A stretch of 64,000 nt of DNA from Morinoia aosen (taxonomy: Eukaryota; Arthropoda; Malacostraca; Amphipoda; Talitridae). Where the stretch lies: assembly GCA_030386875.1 (NCBI GenBank), contig CM059573.1, forward strand, positions 29,181,891 through 29,245,890. The letters run 5' to 3'. The position numbers and the translations under genes were made by a program. How positions within the stretch are numbered: the stretch's first letter is position 1; each line of letters starts with the position of its first letter. Shown one piece after another: positions 38,281 through 48,467 of the stretch. A model generated the notes under the pieces. That model made no database searches. It saw only the letters and a program-made list of their open reading frames with translations, and was not told the origin of the DNA.

Positions 38281-39565
38281 ATCAATGACCATAAGTAAAG
38301 ATATGTTATTATAACACACCATTTTGGGAGTTTAAGGTCATTCACATTTATTGTAAAATAAATGAAATATCAAAGCATGAAACCGCAGAAAATGAAAAAG
38401 TTCATAAAACCATAGAAAACCATCAATTAAGAAGTATGCTGTTTTATTTTGTTTTTTGACATGAAAACAAATAATGTAATGTGGTTCTTTTTCTTGCTGA
38501 GTTATTTTCAGACAAAATATTTAAAAAAAAACAAAATATCCACTTTTTTGGCCACGGTTTTTTTGTAAAAAAACGTGTTTTTTTAAAAAAAAAACGGCAT
38601 GGTTTTTTTTGAGTCACATCTCTACCCCTGCAACATCCTATCAGACGCAACCAGCAAAAACTCAGGTAGCACTACATGACCTACATGTTGCACAGGATAC
38701 AGAAGGAATTTAAGGATACTTATGTCTCTTTCGCTAATATATCCACGCAAGAAAAATAACCGTGGTAGTCATTGTACTCGTTACAGGCGCGCTGGTTACT
38801 GAAATTTCAGGCATAGTTACGTTACTAGTTTGGTGTCTAGTTATTACACAAATAACATCACTGCTCAACTGAGCTTAAAGATTGTTCAAGCGCAAATTTA
38901 TACAACCTTCACTGAAACAATACAAAATTTCTGGAAACACTTATAGCAACACTTCGAGAAAATTGCGCCACTCACTTTAAAAAACAGCTCTGATAACATC
39001 TTAAAAACAGCTCATGTCTAGGGGTCATTGAACACACTGCCTGCTCTCTGCAAGTACAGCCTAGCTATGTTTGACCTTGACGCCTGCACGCAGTCTCTCT
39101 CACGCGCAACGAATATCTAGGCTGCAACAGTACTGTAACAAATATAACAATTAATCGCTGCTTTACTTATCTTAAATTGTAGTTTTAGTTGTCGCACGAT
39201 GTCGTGATCTCTGCAGTCGTTGTAGGCGATGCACCGTTACTGCTACGTCCGCAGCACGAAGATAACGAAGCTGAACCACCTCGTAGATGTAGTTTTAGGT
39301 CTGTAGCCGCCCTTTCCGTAGATCTCTGAAGCTCTCTCTCTGTAGAAGCTGTCCTTATAATCGCTTCTTAGAAGTTATAATTCTTGTCGTCACCAGACGA
39401 TCTTCACGGTAGTTCTCTCAATTTCTCTGTAGTTATCAGTAATCTTCTCCGCCGTGTTGATTTGCTGAAGTCACTGGATCTTCTTCTCAAACTTCTGTAC
39501 GTCTCTCGTCGAATACTATATCTTCATGACTTCTCAATTATATCTTCTTTAAATTCGTGGGTCCG
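38281..39565. other. Remainder of LARD interior
   Basis: No coding frame. At 38500-38625 further poly-T/A repeats occur. From about 39060 to 39565 composition becomes more balanced, as in the 5' untranslated leader after a primer-binding site, with AGAGAG-rich sequence on the minus strand. Confidence 0.5.
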
Positions 39566-39583
39566 TCCACTCTCTGGCCACCA
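39566..39583 (-). promoter_or_regulatory. Putative primer-binding site
   Basis: On the minus strand TGGTGGCCAGAGAGTGGA begins two bases past the 5' LTR end. Position and the leading TGG fit a tRNA primer site; I cannot name the tRNA. Confidence 0.5.
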
Positions 39584-39585
39584 AA

Positions 39586-39746
39586 TATACGAGCCGATGG
39601 TTAGAGATAACAATGGGGAACTGCAGAGTTTACTGGTAACGATGTTGTACAGGTGGGGGCGCGAACCAAATGCGCGGGCCCTAAAGAGCTCACCGCTTAT
39701 TAGACCTCTGAGGTGCTTAGGGTAGGGGGGCGTGCTCGCTCGCACA
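39586..39746 (-). repeat. 5' LTR of the LARD-like element
   Basis: 161 bp, TG at its minus-strand start and TATA-type end. It is uninterrupted and therefore shows the pre-insertion state of the SINE-like target site in the other LTR. An AATAAG lies about 40 bases from its minus-strand start. Confidence 0.85.
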
Positions 39747-39809
39747 ATCACTATAAAAAGTGTTCATTGTCTTACACATATCAGGAAGCTGTTAAAGGAA
39801 AAATGGTAG

Positions 39810-41510
39810 CTCAATCAAGTAAAAGGAATTGCGTGCCGCATGCGGATGCATTCTGCTACTACTCATGTGGTACATTTGCAGTTCCAAAGCAAAGAAACAA
39901 CATTATCGAATTTGTGAAGCGATCTTACTTTTCATACTTTTAAGTGAAACTCGGAGATCAAGATAAACCTTGGGCACCACATAAGGGATGTCATTCCAGC
40001 GAATAAATTTTGGGTCAATAGACTAATCACTAAAGGATAAAATAAAAATAAAATTTGCCATTCCGATGATATGGCGTGAGCCACGAGACCATGTCACAGA
40101 CTGTTGTACTTCTGCCTTCCCGATGTTGCTGCTTTTACTTGTAAATCTCGTCATCGTATCACATACCCTAGTCTAGATTCATGAATCAGACCTATGACCC
40201 ATTCAGATGATGTTCCAAAACCTAACTTCACTCAACTTGCTTCTCCTAACTCTGACAGCGAATGTGATACTAAGTTGACAGAGGAGTAAACTAACAAAAA
40301 CAGTGACTCAGATTTTGTAGGCGTAACAATAGAACCGCAAACCCGTAAAGCCATGCAGAACTCAATGAATTAGTTAGAGATCTGGGTTTGTCTGAAAAGC
40401 TGTCAGAATTTTTGGCTTCACGGTTAGAACATAAAAAGTTGCAAAGAATAGACGCAGAGGTAATTGCATACTATAGCATCATAGAAGATAATCTCTCACA
40501 GTTCTCTGATTCTAAATTCAACTTCGTTTACTGTTGTGATATTCTTGGATAAATAACCGTGATGGGAGCTACAGGTTATGATCCGAAAGAGAACCGCCTC
40601 TTTGTAGATAGCTCTAAGCGGATTCGGAAATGAATTTTATTACATAAATGAAATATCATTAGCGTAATACCCATACACCACTCAGTACACATGAAAGAAA
40701 AATATGAATCCATCAAAAAAGTATTGGAGACACTCTAAGACGAAGAACACGAATGGATCATTTGTGTTAATCTAAAGATTGTAAATTGTTGTTAGGACAG
40801 CATAGTGGCTGTACGAAATTCCCTTGCAATTGTTTTATGTGTAATCATGTCACAGAATTAAAAAAGAATGGCCAGTTAGGGAAAGCTACAATGTTGGGGA
40901 GAAGAACATCATTCGTAAACCCCTAGTAGAACGAGAAAAAATTGTTTTTCCTTCCCTTCATATCATGCTAAGCCTTATAAAACAGTTCGGCAAGGCGCTC
41001 AATACTGATAGTGACTATTTCAAGTATTTGTCTGACGCGTTACCCGCTGTAACGTCAGAAAAACTTAAAGCAGGTATTTTCGATGCCCCTCAAATTAGGA
41101 CGCTGACTACAGATCAAGCATTCACTCAATCTACGACAGATGTTGAGAAAATCGCACGAAGAGAATCCCTTTCTGCCGTTAGGAACTGTTTTGGAAACAG
41201 GAAATCAAAGGAATTTAAAGAGCTAGTTGAATCTTTAATGGAAAGTTTCCAGGTGTTAGGTTGCAACATGAGCATTAAGATACATTTCTTGATCAGTGAT
41301 ATCGACTCATTTTCGCCAAACTTGGGGGACATAGTGATGAGCAGGGTGAACACTTTCACTAGGATATCAAAATCATGGGATATCGATATTAAGGTCGCTG
41401 GAACGTTCACATGATGGCCGACTGTTGCTGAGGCATTCAGCAAGACTGCACAGGGAAGCGACATTCTAAAGTCTAGGCGATCCATTAAACGCAAGTTTGT
41501 GCCTGAATAA
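39810..41510 (+). pseudogene. Decayed ORF of an unnamed repetitive element widespread in arthropods
   Basis: The start (NCVPHADAFCYYSCGTF, then FVKRSYFSYF and WAPHKGCHSS at about 39826-40000) looks like a Cys-containing N-terminal zinc-binding region. Through many stops and shifts there follow LLGQHSGCTKF and KKEWPVRESYN. An open stretch at 40965-41414 contains LSLIKQFGKALNTD, EKLKAGIFDAPQIRTL and LGCNMSIKIHFL. I recall the same ordered motifs, including a C-terminal LKRD segment near 41440-41470, in many 'uncharacterized' arthropod database entries that behave as repeats. I cannot assign a transposon superfamily. It is clearly inactive. Confidence 0.65.
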
Positions 41511-42665
41511 ATCTGTCATTCATCGTAGAAACAACTGATGAATCCACAATGTGTTCGCTACGGTAAGTAAAAGTCTTTATAAAATAGTTATGTATGTTTG
41601 TAATGGGTTTTGAACTACATTAATATGTACTGGTTTAGAATTTCATCATTAGGATCTTGTGTTCTACCTACATATTCCCAGTAGTAAATGGGAGGAAACT
41701 CATTCCAATATAATTTGACCCGATAGAAAATAACTCACGCCATGTTTGAAATCAGAGCCCTCAGTGGTGACTAAAGACGCGCCTAGCAAAGCCACGAATT
41801 CTGTTAACTAAAAGAAGAAGGAAAAATGCAACGACTTCTTCGCCGTACCGAACATTTATTCTTCACGTAGCATATATTTTAACTGAAGTAAAACATTTAA
41901 GTTTCATGACATAATTTTGGCCAAAGTCTAATCGTTAGGTAGGCAGAAAGTCGCTGTAGTAAGACATGCGTACAACTTTAAAGTTGTACATGTTTTTTAT
42001 TTCGATCACAACAGTTATTCATCTGAATTTTAAGCAATAGTTATTCCTCTGGCCCCACAACTAAAAATACATCCCATCAAAGACCGAAATTATCAACGCG
42101 CGGGAACCAGCGGCACGTAAGGATGGGCAACTTCTGAGTAAGAAGCAGCCCGAGGATCCAGCCTCTAACGAGAATATATTTCATTATTCTTAAACCTAAA
42201 AGCAGCTCCGACCAAAGCTGCCTCACTTTAACATACAGTTTTAAGAAATCACAACTAATAGGTTTCTAATCGAAGAAAAGGAGTTGCTCTTCCAACGCTC
42301 TTGAGTCGGCCGAGAGCTGAACCCCTTGTAATCTAAAGGTCCTAAAATCTCAGATTGTGAGCAGCGGGACTCCTATTTAAATGAGCAGGAGTAGCCCGTG
42401 GTGGCACACAGAGTTGGGACAACTGACGCGGGGCGCTCTCCGGTCTCCGGTCTCGAAGGCAGGCCACGCCAGCCCAGCCCACACTAGTTAGGCCGCACTG
42501 GCCGAACGCAATAAAACTGCAGCAGACATAATGGACGGTTATTATTCATTTATAAACTCGAAACAAAAAACAAATAGATTGTAAATAAAAATGGTGCAAG
42601 GCTATGGTCGGAAAGCCTAATATACACGAAGATTAAGAAAGATCATCTAGTAAACATATATCAAT
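41511..42665. other. Non-coding stretch with a GC-rich patch
   Basis: No gene recognised. At 42380-42510 a TATTTAAATG string is followed by GC-rich, CpG-containing sequence and then AATAAAA at about 42511. This could be a promoter/LTR fragment, but no partner repeat is seen in the window. Confidence 0.4.
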
Positions 42666-43042
42666 GGGTACTTGTGGGTTATCTGTCACCACTTTTAATT
42701 TATGGTTTCCTTTTGATGTTAAGATTAGGTTAAGTTAGGTTAGCTTAAATTATTTTTGATTTTATTTTTATTATTTTTGTTTTGTTTCAGGCCAAAATGA
42801 ATTTCTGGGACCCTCCAAGAACTGAAGAGGAAGGTCCCAGAGATTCATTTTATATGTTTGGAAAGAAGACAAATTGCATTAAAACTAAATATAAATCCAC
42901 AAAGATACCTTCTCACATGAAAAATTCATTCAAACTGTCCAGAACATAAATTCAGCATTCATGACCCATTACATTTTTCACTTTCTCCCCCAAAAAACAA
43001 TGTTCCCCTAAACAAGTGGTGACAGACAACCCACAAGTACCC
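42666..43042. mobile_element. Small inverted-repeat element (377 bp)
   Basis: Ends GGGTACTTGTGGGTTATCTG and CAGACAACCCACAAGTACCC are near-perfect complements over about 35 bases (through CACCACTTT). They relate to the arms at about 34870-34903 and 35645-35690. The interior has a hairpin around AATGAATTTCTGGGACC and its complement, and a run of TTAGGTTA-like units at 42726-42742. No exact target duplication. Confidence 0.6.
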
Positions 43043-44079
43043 ATATATGAGCCATAACAGTAAGTATGTGATCGAGAATATAACCGAAATAATGCGAATG
43101 AACCCTTTGAGTACAAAAATCAAAGGATAGAAAGGAAAAATTTCCTGTGGGAAAAGTTGTCAGTGCCCTGAAATTTATATCAGTGAAATTGCGTTAAGTG
43201 TGGGTTTTTTGCTTAGGCAAGCCCCTACTTTATTTCAGGGATGGAAAAAACCCTGGGTTTTTTAAAAAAAACCCAACCCACGTGGGTTTTTTTTGGGTTA
43301 AATTGGGTTTTTTTTGGGTTTTATTGGGTTTTTTTGGGCTTTATTGGGTTTTTTGTAATACCTTTTTTTGTTTAAAAGAGTTATTCACATAGGTCCAGTT
43401 GCCTCTCTTCCAGATTTATATACACTTATTGAGTAAATATTGTTATTTGATTAATTTATTTCCAACATTATATTACATCATTATATGAATTATTACATTC
43501 TATGTACAATATATGAATTAAGTTTGTCCATCACAATTACCACTTACCAATTACCATATGCATAGGGACATAGCTGTGCAGTCTGTAAAGATATAAGATG
43601 TGCAAAGAGAATCGCTATGCTTGTCAATTCATAGTAAGTTGTTTTAGCAGAAGACAGACGCAAGTCATGTGAGAGGGAAGCACCATGCAGATCATAAGTA
43701 ACCACCACAAGCAACTTGAAGCAAGACAGCTGCACATCACTCAACAGTCATGCTGTTAACAACTTAACATGTGTATTGTGTGAGCTGGAGGGCTTAGCAG
43801 TGCAAGCCAAGTCAGTCAACCACACTGTTACATGTTACAACATGTAGTGACATGCCAAAATTTTTTCTTTAAATTTGTCAAAAAAATCACTTTTTGCAGT
43901 ACAGGATAGCAACAAATACTCAAACCATTAGAAATAAATGCTCTAACAGATTCCATCGTCAAATTTGTTCCAGTGCAGCTTGAATGCTCACCATAGGCCA
44001 GTCGTTTATTTACTTTCTTACCCCATGATGGCTGCGGTCGTGTCTTGCCCCATCTGACTATAATTGTTAGACTTATTTC

Positions 44080-44522
44080 CGGCAAAGCTCTCAAAGGAGA
44101 CAGATATTGAAGAGTGGTTGGCTGAGTACAATCCGGAGTTGATCGGTACGATTTATTTGTATAAATTGAAGGACTCCAACATCTTCCCAAAACACATGTT
44201 CAACATGAATATCACTAAGACAACGACTCCTCATTGATGGTGGGATATTCAAGACATGAAACAGCAGAAAATGCAGATTCTTGAAAAAACACTGGCAGAG
44301 GGTTTCTGCAAGTTTATAAGCAATCTTCATTCTTGCTTTGCAAGTTCAGGATTCGTTGAGAGAATTTTCTAAACATTTGGAATTGTGTGGAATAAATTGA
44401 GAAATAGATTAGGATCGGAACGCGCACAGAAATTGGTCTCATTATATCGCCACCTCACAAATGATCATGATGTGGATGACAATGATAAAATGGCAGTGGA
44501 TGTAGAAAGAGAAATAAAGTAG
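44080..44522 (+). pseudogene. hAT transposase C-terminal dimerisation region, outer copy
   Basis: The plus frame reads ETDIEEWLAEYNPELIGTIY and DSNIFPKHMFNMN, then a stop before WWDIQDMKQQK. Next come SSGFVERIF, a stop, TFGIVWNKLRNRLGSERAQK and LVSLYRHLTND, ending at TAG 44520-44522. This is the hAT C-terminal block, where 'SS...ERiFS.fg...sK.RNRL..erl.kLv' forms the dimer interface. The stop before TFG sits where the family has Ser. Both internal stops are shared with the inner copy. Confidence 0.8.
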
Positions 44523-44549
44523 TACTGTAGTAGCGATCTAGTCTAGAAG

Positions 44550-46212
44550 CAGGGTTGGCACATAAAAAACCCACCCAAAAAAGCTCAAAAAAAACACATT
44601 AAAAACCCACTAAATAGTGTTTTTTTGGCATTTTGGGGTTTTATTGGTGCTATTTGCATTTCACTTGTTTTCAAGCTTATAGAATCAAAATGAGCTAAAT
44701 ATTTTTATTGTCAAAAATTTGTACAAGGCATTTGCATGACAACGACAATAAATATTGAAAAAAAAACACTATAAAAATAAAATAAGAAAAACCCTAATCA
44801 CAAAAAAAAACTCGAGGGGCTAGTATATTTCCATGAGTTCCATTTCCAAAGTAAAAAACAAAAACTTAGAAACAAATGCAGTTTGACTATTTGAGAGTAA
44901 AGAGACTTCTGAATTCTTCCTCTATTTTCTAGACTAGACCGCTAATACAGTACTACTTTATTTCTCTTTCTACATCCACTGCCATTTTATCATTGTCATC
45001 CACATCATGATCATTTGTGAGGTGGCGATATAATGAGACCAATTTCTGTGCGCGTTCCGATCCTAATCTATTTCTCAATTTATTCCACACAATTCCAAAT
45101 GTTTAGAAAATTCTCTCAACGAATCCTGAACTTGCAAAGCAAGAATGAAGATTGCTTATATACTTGCAGAAACCCTCTGCCAGTGTTTTTTTAAGAATCT
45201 GCATTTTCTGCTGTTTCATGTCTTGAATATCCCACCATCAATGAGGAGTCGTTGTCTTAGTGATATTCATGTTGAACATGTGTTTTGGGAAGATGTTGGA
45301 GTCCTTCAATTTATACAAATAAATCGTACCGATCAACTCCGGATTGTACTCAGCCAACCACTCTTCAATATCTGTCTCCTTTGAGAGCTTTGCCGGAAAT
45401 AAGCTAACAATTATAGTCAGATGGGGCAAGACACGACCGCAGCCATCATGGGGTAAAAAAGTAAATAAACGACTGGCCTATAGTGAGCATTCAAGCTGCA
45501 CTGGAACAAATTTGACGATGGAATCTGTTAAAGCATTTATTTCTAATCGTTTTAGTGTTAGTTGCTATCCTGAACTGCAAAAAGTAATTTTTTTGACAAA
45601 TTTTTGTACATGTTGTAACATGTAACAGTGTGGTTGACTGACTTGGCTTGCACTGCTAAGCCCTCCAGCTCACACAATACACATGTTAAGTTGTTAACAG
45701 CATGACTGTTAAGTGATGTGCAGCTGTCTTGCTTCAAGTTGCTTGTGGTGGTTACTTATGATCTGCATGGTGCTTCCCTCTCACATGACTTGCGTCTGCC
45801 TTCTGCTAAAACAACTTACTATGAATTGACAAGCATAGCGATTCTCTTTGCACATCTTATATCTTTACAGACTGCACAGCTATGTCCCTATGCATATGGT
45901 AATTGGTAAGTGGTAATTGTGATGGACAAACTTAATTCATATATTGTTCATAGAATGTAATAATTCATATAATGATGTAATATGATGTTGGAAATAAAGT
46001 AATCAAATAATATTTACTCAATAAGTGTATATATATATATCTGGAAAAGAGGCAACTAGAGCCATGTGAATAACTCTTTTAAACAAAAAAAGGTATTACC
46101 AAAAATCAATAAAGCCCCCAAAAAAACTATAAAACCCAAAAAACCCAATTTAACCCAAAAAACCCGCGTGGGTTGAGTGTTTTTAAAAAACCTAGGGTTT
46201 TTTCCATCCCTG
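44550..46212 (-). mobile_element. hAT element, inner copy inserted into the outer copy in opposite orientation
   Basis: Starts CAGGGTTGGCACATAAAAAA and ends GGTTTTTTCCATCCCTG. Perfect 8-bp duplications TCTAGAAG flank it (44542-44549 and 46213-46220). Length is 1663 bp. Its sequence is the reverse complement of the outer copy over its whole length, giving tail-to-tail arms of about 1.3 kb. It has the same transposase tail fragment on the minus strand. Confidence 0.9.
44953..45429 (-). pseudogene. hAT transposase C-terminal dimerisation region, inner copy
   Basis: Same frame and same two internal stops as 44080-44522, on the opposite strand, ending at the stop at 44953-44955. Identical stop positions in two independent insertions mean the source element already had them. 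Confidence 0.8.
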
Positions 46213-46623
46213 TCTAGAAGACAGAGGAAGAATTCAGAAGTCTCTTTACTCTTAAATAGTCAAACTGCATTTGCTTCTTAGTTTCTGTTTTTACTTTGGA
46301 AATGGAACTCATAGAAATATACTAGCCCCTCGAGTTTTTTTTTGTGATTAGGGTTTTTCTTATTTTATTTTTATAGTGGTATTTTTTTCAATATTTATTG
46401 TCATAGCCATGCAAATGCCTTGAACAAATTTTTGACAATATAAATATTTAGCTCATTTTGATTCTATAAGCTTGAAAACAAGTGAAATTCAAATAGCACC
46501 AATAAAACCCAAAAAAGCCCAAAAAAACCCACTATTTAGTGGGTTTTTTAATGTGGGTTTTTTGGGGCTTTTTTGGGTGGGTTTTTTTGGGTGGGTTATT
46601 TATGTGCCAACCCTGCTTTATTT

Positions 46624-47171
46624 GGTTAATGTGGAGGATTTATCAGTCCTCAATTTTTAATTTTTCGGTGCCTAAACAAAGTTAATTAGATTAAAATAAA
46701 AAAGTTTTCTCCCGTGCACTTTCACTCGGAAATGAGTATTTAATGAGTTATAGCGGTGGATTTAGTTTCGTCTTTGATGACGAATGCGCTAGAATAAACA
46801 GCAACTCATCTATTTTCGAATTTTTGTTGCTTGAATCATGGTAATAACATCGAAATAAACTACTTTTCTTCTGTACACTTTTTTCGTCAAATGAGTATTA
46901 AACGAGGTATAGCGTTAGGTTTAGTTTCGTCTTTGATGACGAGGGCGGCGGAAGCGAGACTCCATTGCAGTGATGCCCTACGGCGCGGTCGATGAATTAC
47001 TTCCCGCTTTCAACACTGGAGTTGCGGTAACTAATTTACTGCTTTATCTTTTTAAATACTCATTTGCGAGTGAAAGTGCATGGAAGAAAACTTTTTCATT
47101 CCGAACTAATTAACTATGTTTAGGCATTGAAAAGTGGGAAATCGAAGACTGACAAATCATCCACATTAACC
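46624..47171. mobile_element. Foldback/MITE element, copy B (548 bp)
   Basis: Ends GGTTAATGTGGAGGATTTAT and, from the right, GGTTAATGTGGATGATTTGT. Flanked by CTTTATTT on both sides (46616-46623 and 47172-47179), the left one shared with the outer hAT. The interior matches copy A, including two blocks of GTTTCGTCTTTGATGACGA. No coding capacity. Confidence 0.8.
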
Positions 47172-47667
47172 CTTTATTTCAAAGTAAAAAATTATGAATC
47201 CTGAAAGCTCTATGCTTGGCAAAAAAAATTTTCGATTTTGAAAGTATAACTTACGAATTTTAGAAGAAATTATTTTAAGTTTTTGCCCAAACTTTTCAGA
47301 AAACGAAAGAAAGTCAGAAAAGAAAATACTTACTCAAATTACTTAAAAAAAATTATTGAATATGCTGCAAGAACCCTGTTGAGCGAAATTAGAAATAATC
47401 AATAGTGTTTACGCTAGGGTAATTCATCAAATATCGAACAGAAACCACGTGTGTCTAGAAACAACCTTCATAAATCGGTAACTTTTGCTCTGAATAACTC
47501 TTGCGGGCCTCAAGGTTATTCTTGAACAGTTGCTTTCTTGTTCTGTGATGTCGCTTGAAAGACAACGTAGATTATTGAAATGTATTTATTGTTCTAAAAA
47601 TCGAATTCTTTAGTAACATAATTTCATCAATATCGAACATGAATCGAACAAGAATTTTGATTCGAAC

Positions 47668-47810
47668 AGGATGGTTTGTCAATTAGTTCTCTTCGTATGG
47701 AACTTTTGTTAGACTATTAGCACGCCACGTATGGTTTGTCTATTAGTACGCCTCGTATATTTTGTCCATTAATATGCCTCGTATGGTCTATCTATTTGTA
47801 CACCTCATGT
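47668..47810. repeat. 26-bp tandem repeat, about 5 units
   Basis: Units like ATGGTTTGTCTATTAGTACG followed by CCTCGT, with one longer (34-base) and one 28-base variant. Confidence 0.75.
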
Positions 47811-47874
47811 GGCCACTTGGAAAATAAACGTTTTTCTTTCATTCTTTTTTTTTGGTGCACTGGATTTTCTTGGA

Positions 47875-48173
47875 AGTGCTCGCGGTGGCACAGCGGTTAA
47901 GGGATCGGACTTGTATGTTGGAGTCGCGGGTTCGTATCCCGGCGCTGGCGCTGCGATTTTCCCCGTTGGGTATAAGGGAAAGCTCAAGCACAATACCCCA
48001 CTCGACCCAGGTGTCGGAAATGGGTACCGACTTTACGGGGAACCGTCATGGTGTCCTATATATAGTGATAGTTATAAGACATTTGAAAAACCAATGCTTA
48101 AGATCATTTGTATCAGGCTTGATTGGAAATAAAGCATCCCAAAGATGCCGATGTTTGTTTTGTTTGTTTGTTT
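47875..48173 (+). mobile_element. tRNA-derived SINE (about 300 bp)
   Basis: A box TGGCACAGCGG at 47886-47896 and B box GGTTCGTATCC at 47929-47939 have the spacing of an internal pol III promoter. Matching arms CGCGGG/CCCG flank the B box. The tRNA-like head is followed by an unrelated body of about 200 bases and a TTTG-repeat tail at 48153-48173. The tRNA part does not fold as a complete tRNA. Clear target duplications were not seen. Open plus-strand frames over it are not genes. Confidence 0.8.
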
Positions 48174-48197
48174 AAAATGACTGTCTCATTACTTATT

Positions 48198-48467
48198 TTC
48201 AGGAAGCATTTGAATGGAGAGTTATCAAAATTTGAATATGATGTCGATGTTTCATTTGCAGTGCTTGTTGAACCATCATTGTGATCATCAACCTGTGTGA
48301 CTTTTTTTGGAGTAGAGTGTAGAGCACGCGTCAATGAATTATTATTGATGCTTGCATCAATTTTCTTGGCAAGGGATTGATCATCAGTAAATGTAGCCAG
48401 ACGAATCATTGATGATCTTGAGGGCCTTGGAACACCAGCAGCTGATTGGTCGCCATCTTCAACTATT
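48198..48467 (-). CDS. Open frame of unknown origin, possible exon or captured gene fragment
   Basis: On the minus strand about 90 codons are open from an AATAG acceptor-like string (about 48463). The frame contains VEDGDQSAAGVPRPSRSS, MIRLATFTDDQSLAKKID and STPKKVTQVDDHNDGSTSTA, and reaches a donor-like AAGTAATG near 48200. Composition is Ser/Thr/Asp-rich, as in disordered protein. It lies wholly inside the TIR element 47418-49039, so it could be a captured host exon or part of the element's own lost gene. I recognise no domain. The pyrimidine tract at the acceptor is poor. Confidence 0.3.

Larger units (their letters stand above)
31387..39746 (-). mobile_element. Non-autonomous LTR retroelement (LARD-like), 161-bp LTRs, with passengers
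   Basis: Two direct repeats bound this 8360-bp unit: 39586-39746 (161 bp) and 31387-31921 (535 bp, or 161 bp after removing a 361-bp insertion and its 13-bp duplication). Read on the minus strand each LTR starts TGTGCGAGCG and ends GGCTCGTATA. The two differ at about four positions, roughly 97.5% identity. A 4-bp duplication ATCA flanks the whole (31383-31386 and 39747-39750). A purine tract abuts the 3' LTR and a primer-binding-like TGG sequence lies two bases inside the 5' LTR. No gag, protease, reverse transcriptase or integrase frame exists between them. The interior instead holds several other elements and AT-rich tandem repeats, so it must be moved by another element's enzymes. Confidence 0.85.
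43236..46615 (+). mobile_element. hAT element, outer copy, interrupted by a second copy
   Basis: Starts CAGGGATGGAAAAAACCCTG and ends ATTTATGTGCCAACCCTG. Perfect 8-bp duplications CTTTATTT flank it (43228-43235 and 46616-46623). Subtracting the inner element (1663 bp) and its 8-bp duplication leaves 1709 bp. Subterminal zones are packed with GGGTTTTTT-type repeats, probable transposase-binding sites. It carries the 3' end of a hAT transposase on the plus strand (about 44080-44522) but lacks the catalytic part, so it is non-autonomous. Confidence 0.9.

Noticed and set aside
42722-42745. TTAGGTTA-like units as an interstitial telomere
   Set aside because: Only two to three imperfect units inside a small inverted-repeat element; too short to call telomeric.
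42655-43050. 8-bp target duplication for element 42666-43042
   Set aside because: Flanks ATATCAAT and ATATATGA are similar but not identical and may be chance in AT-rich DNA.
47880-47950. Functional tRNA gene
   Set aside because: A and B boxes are present, but no complete acceptor stem pairs and the sequence continues into a SINE body with a TTTG tail.
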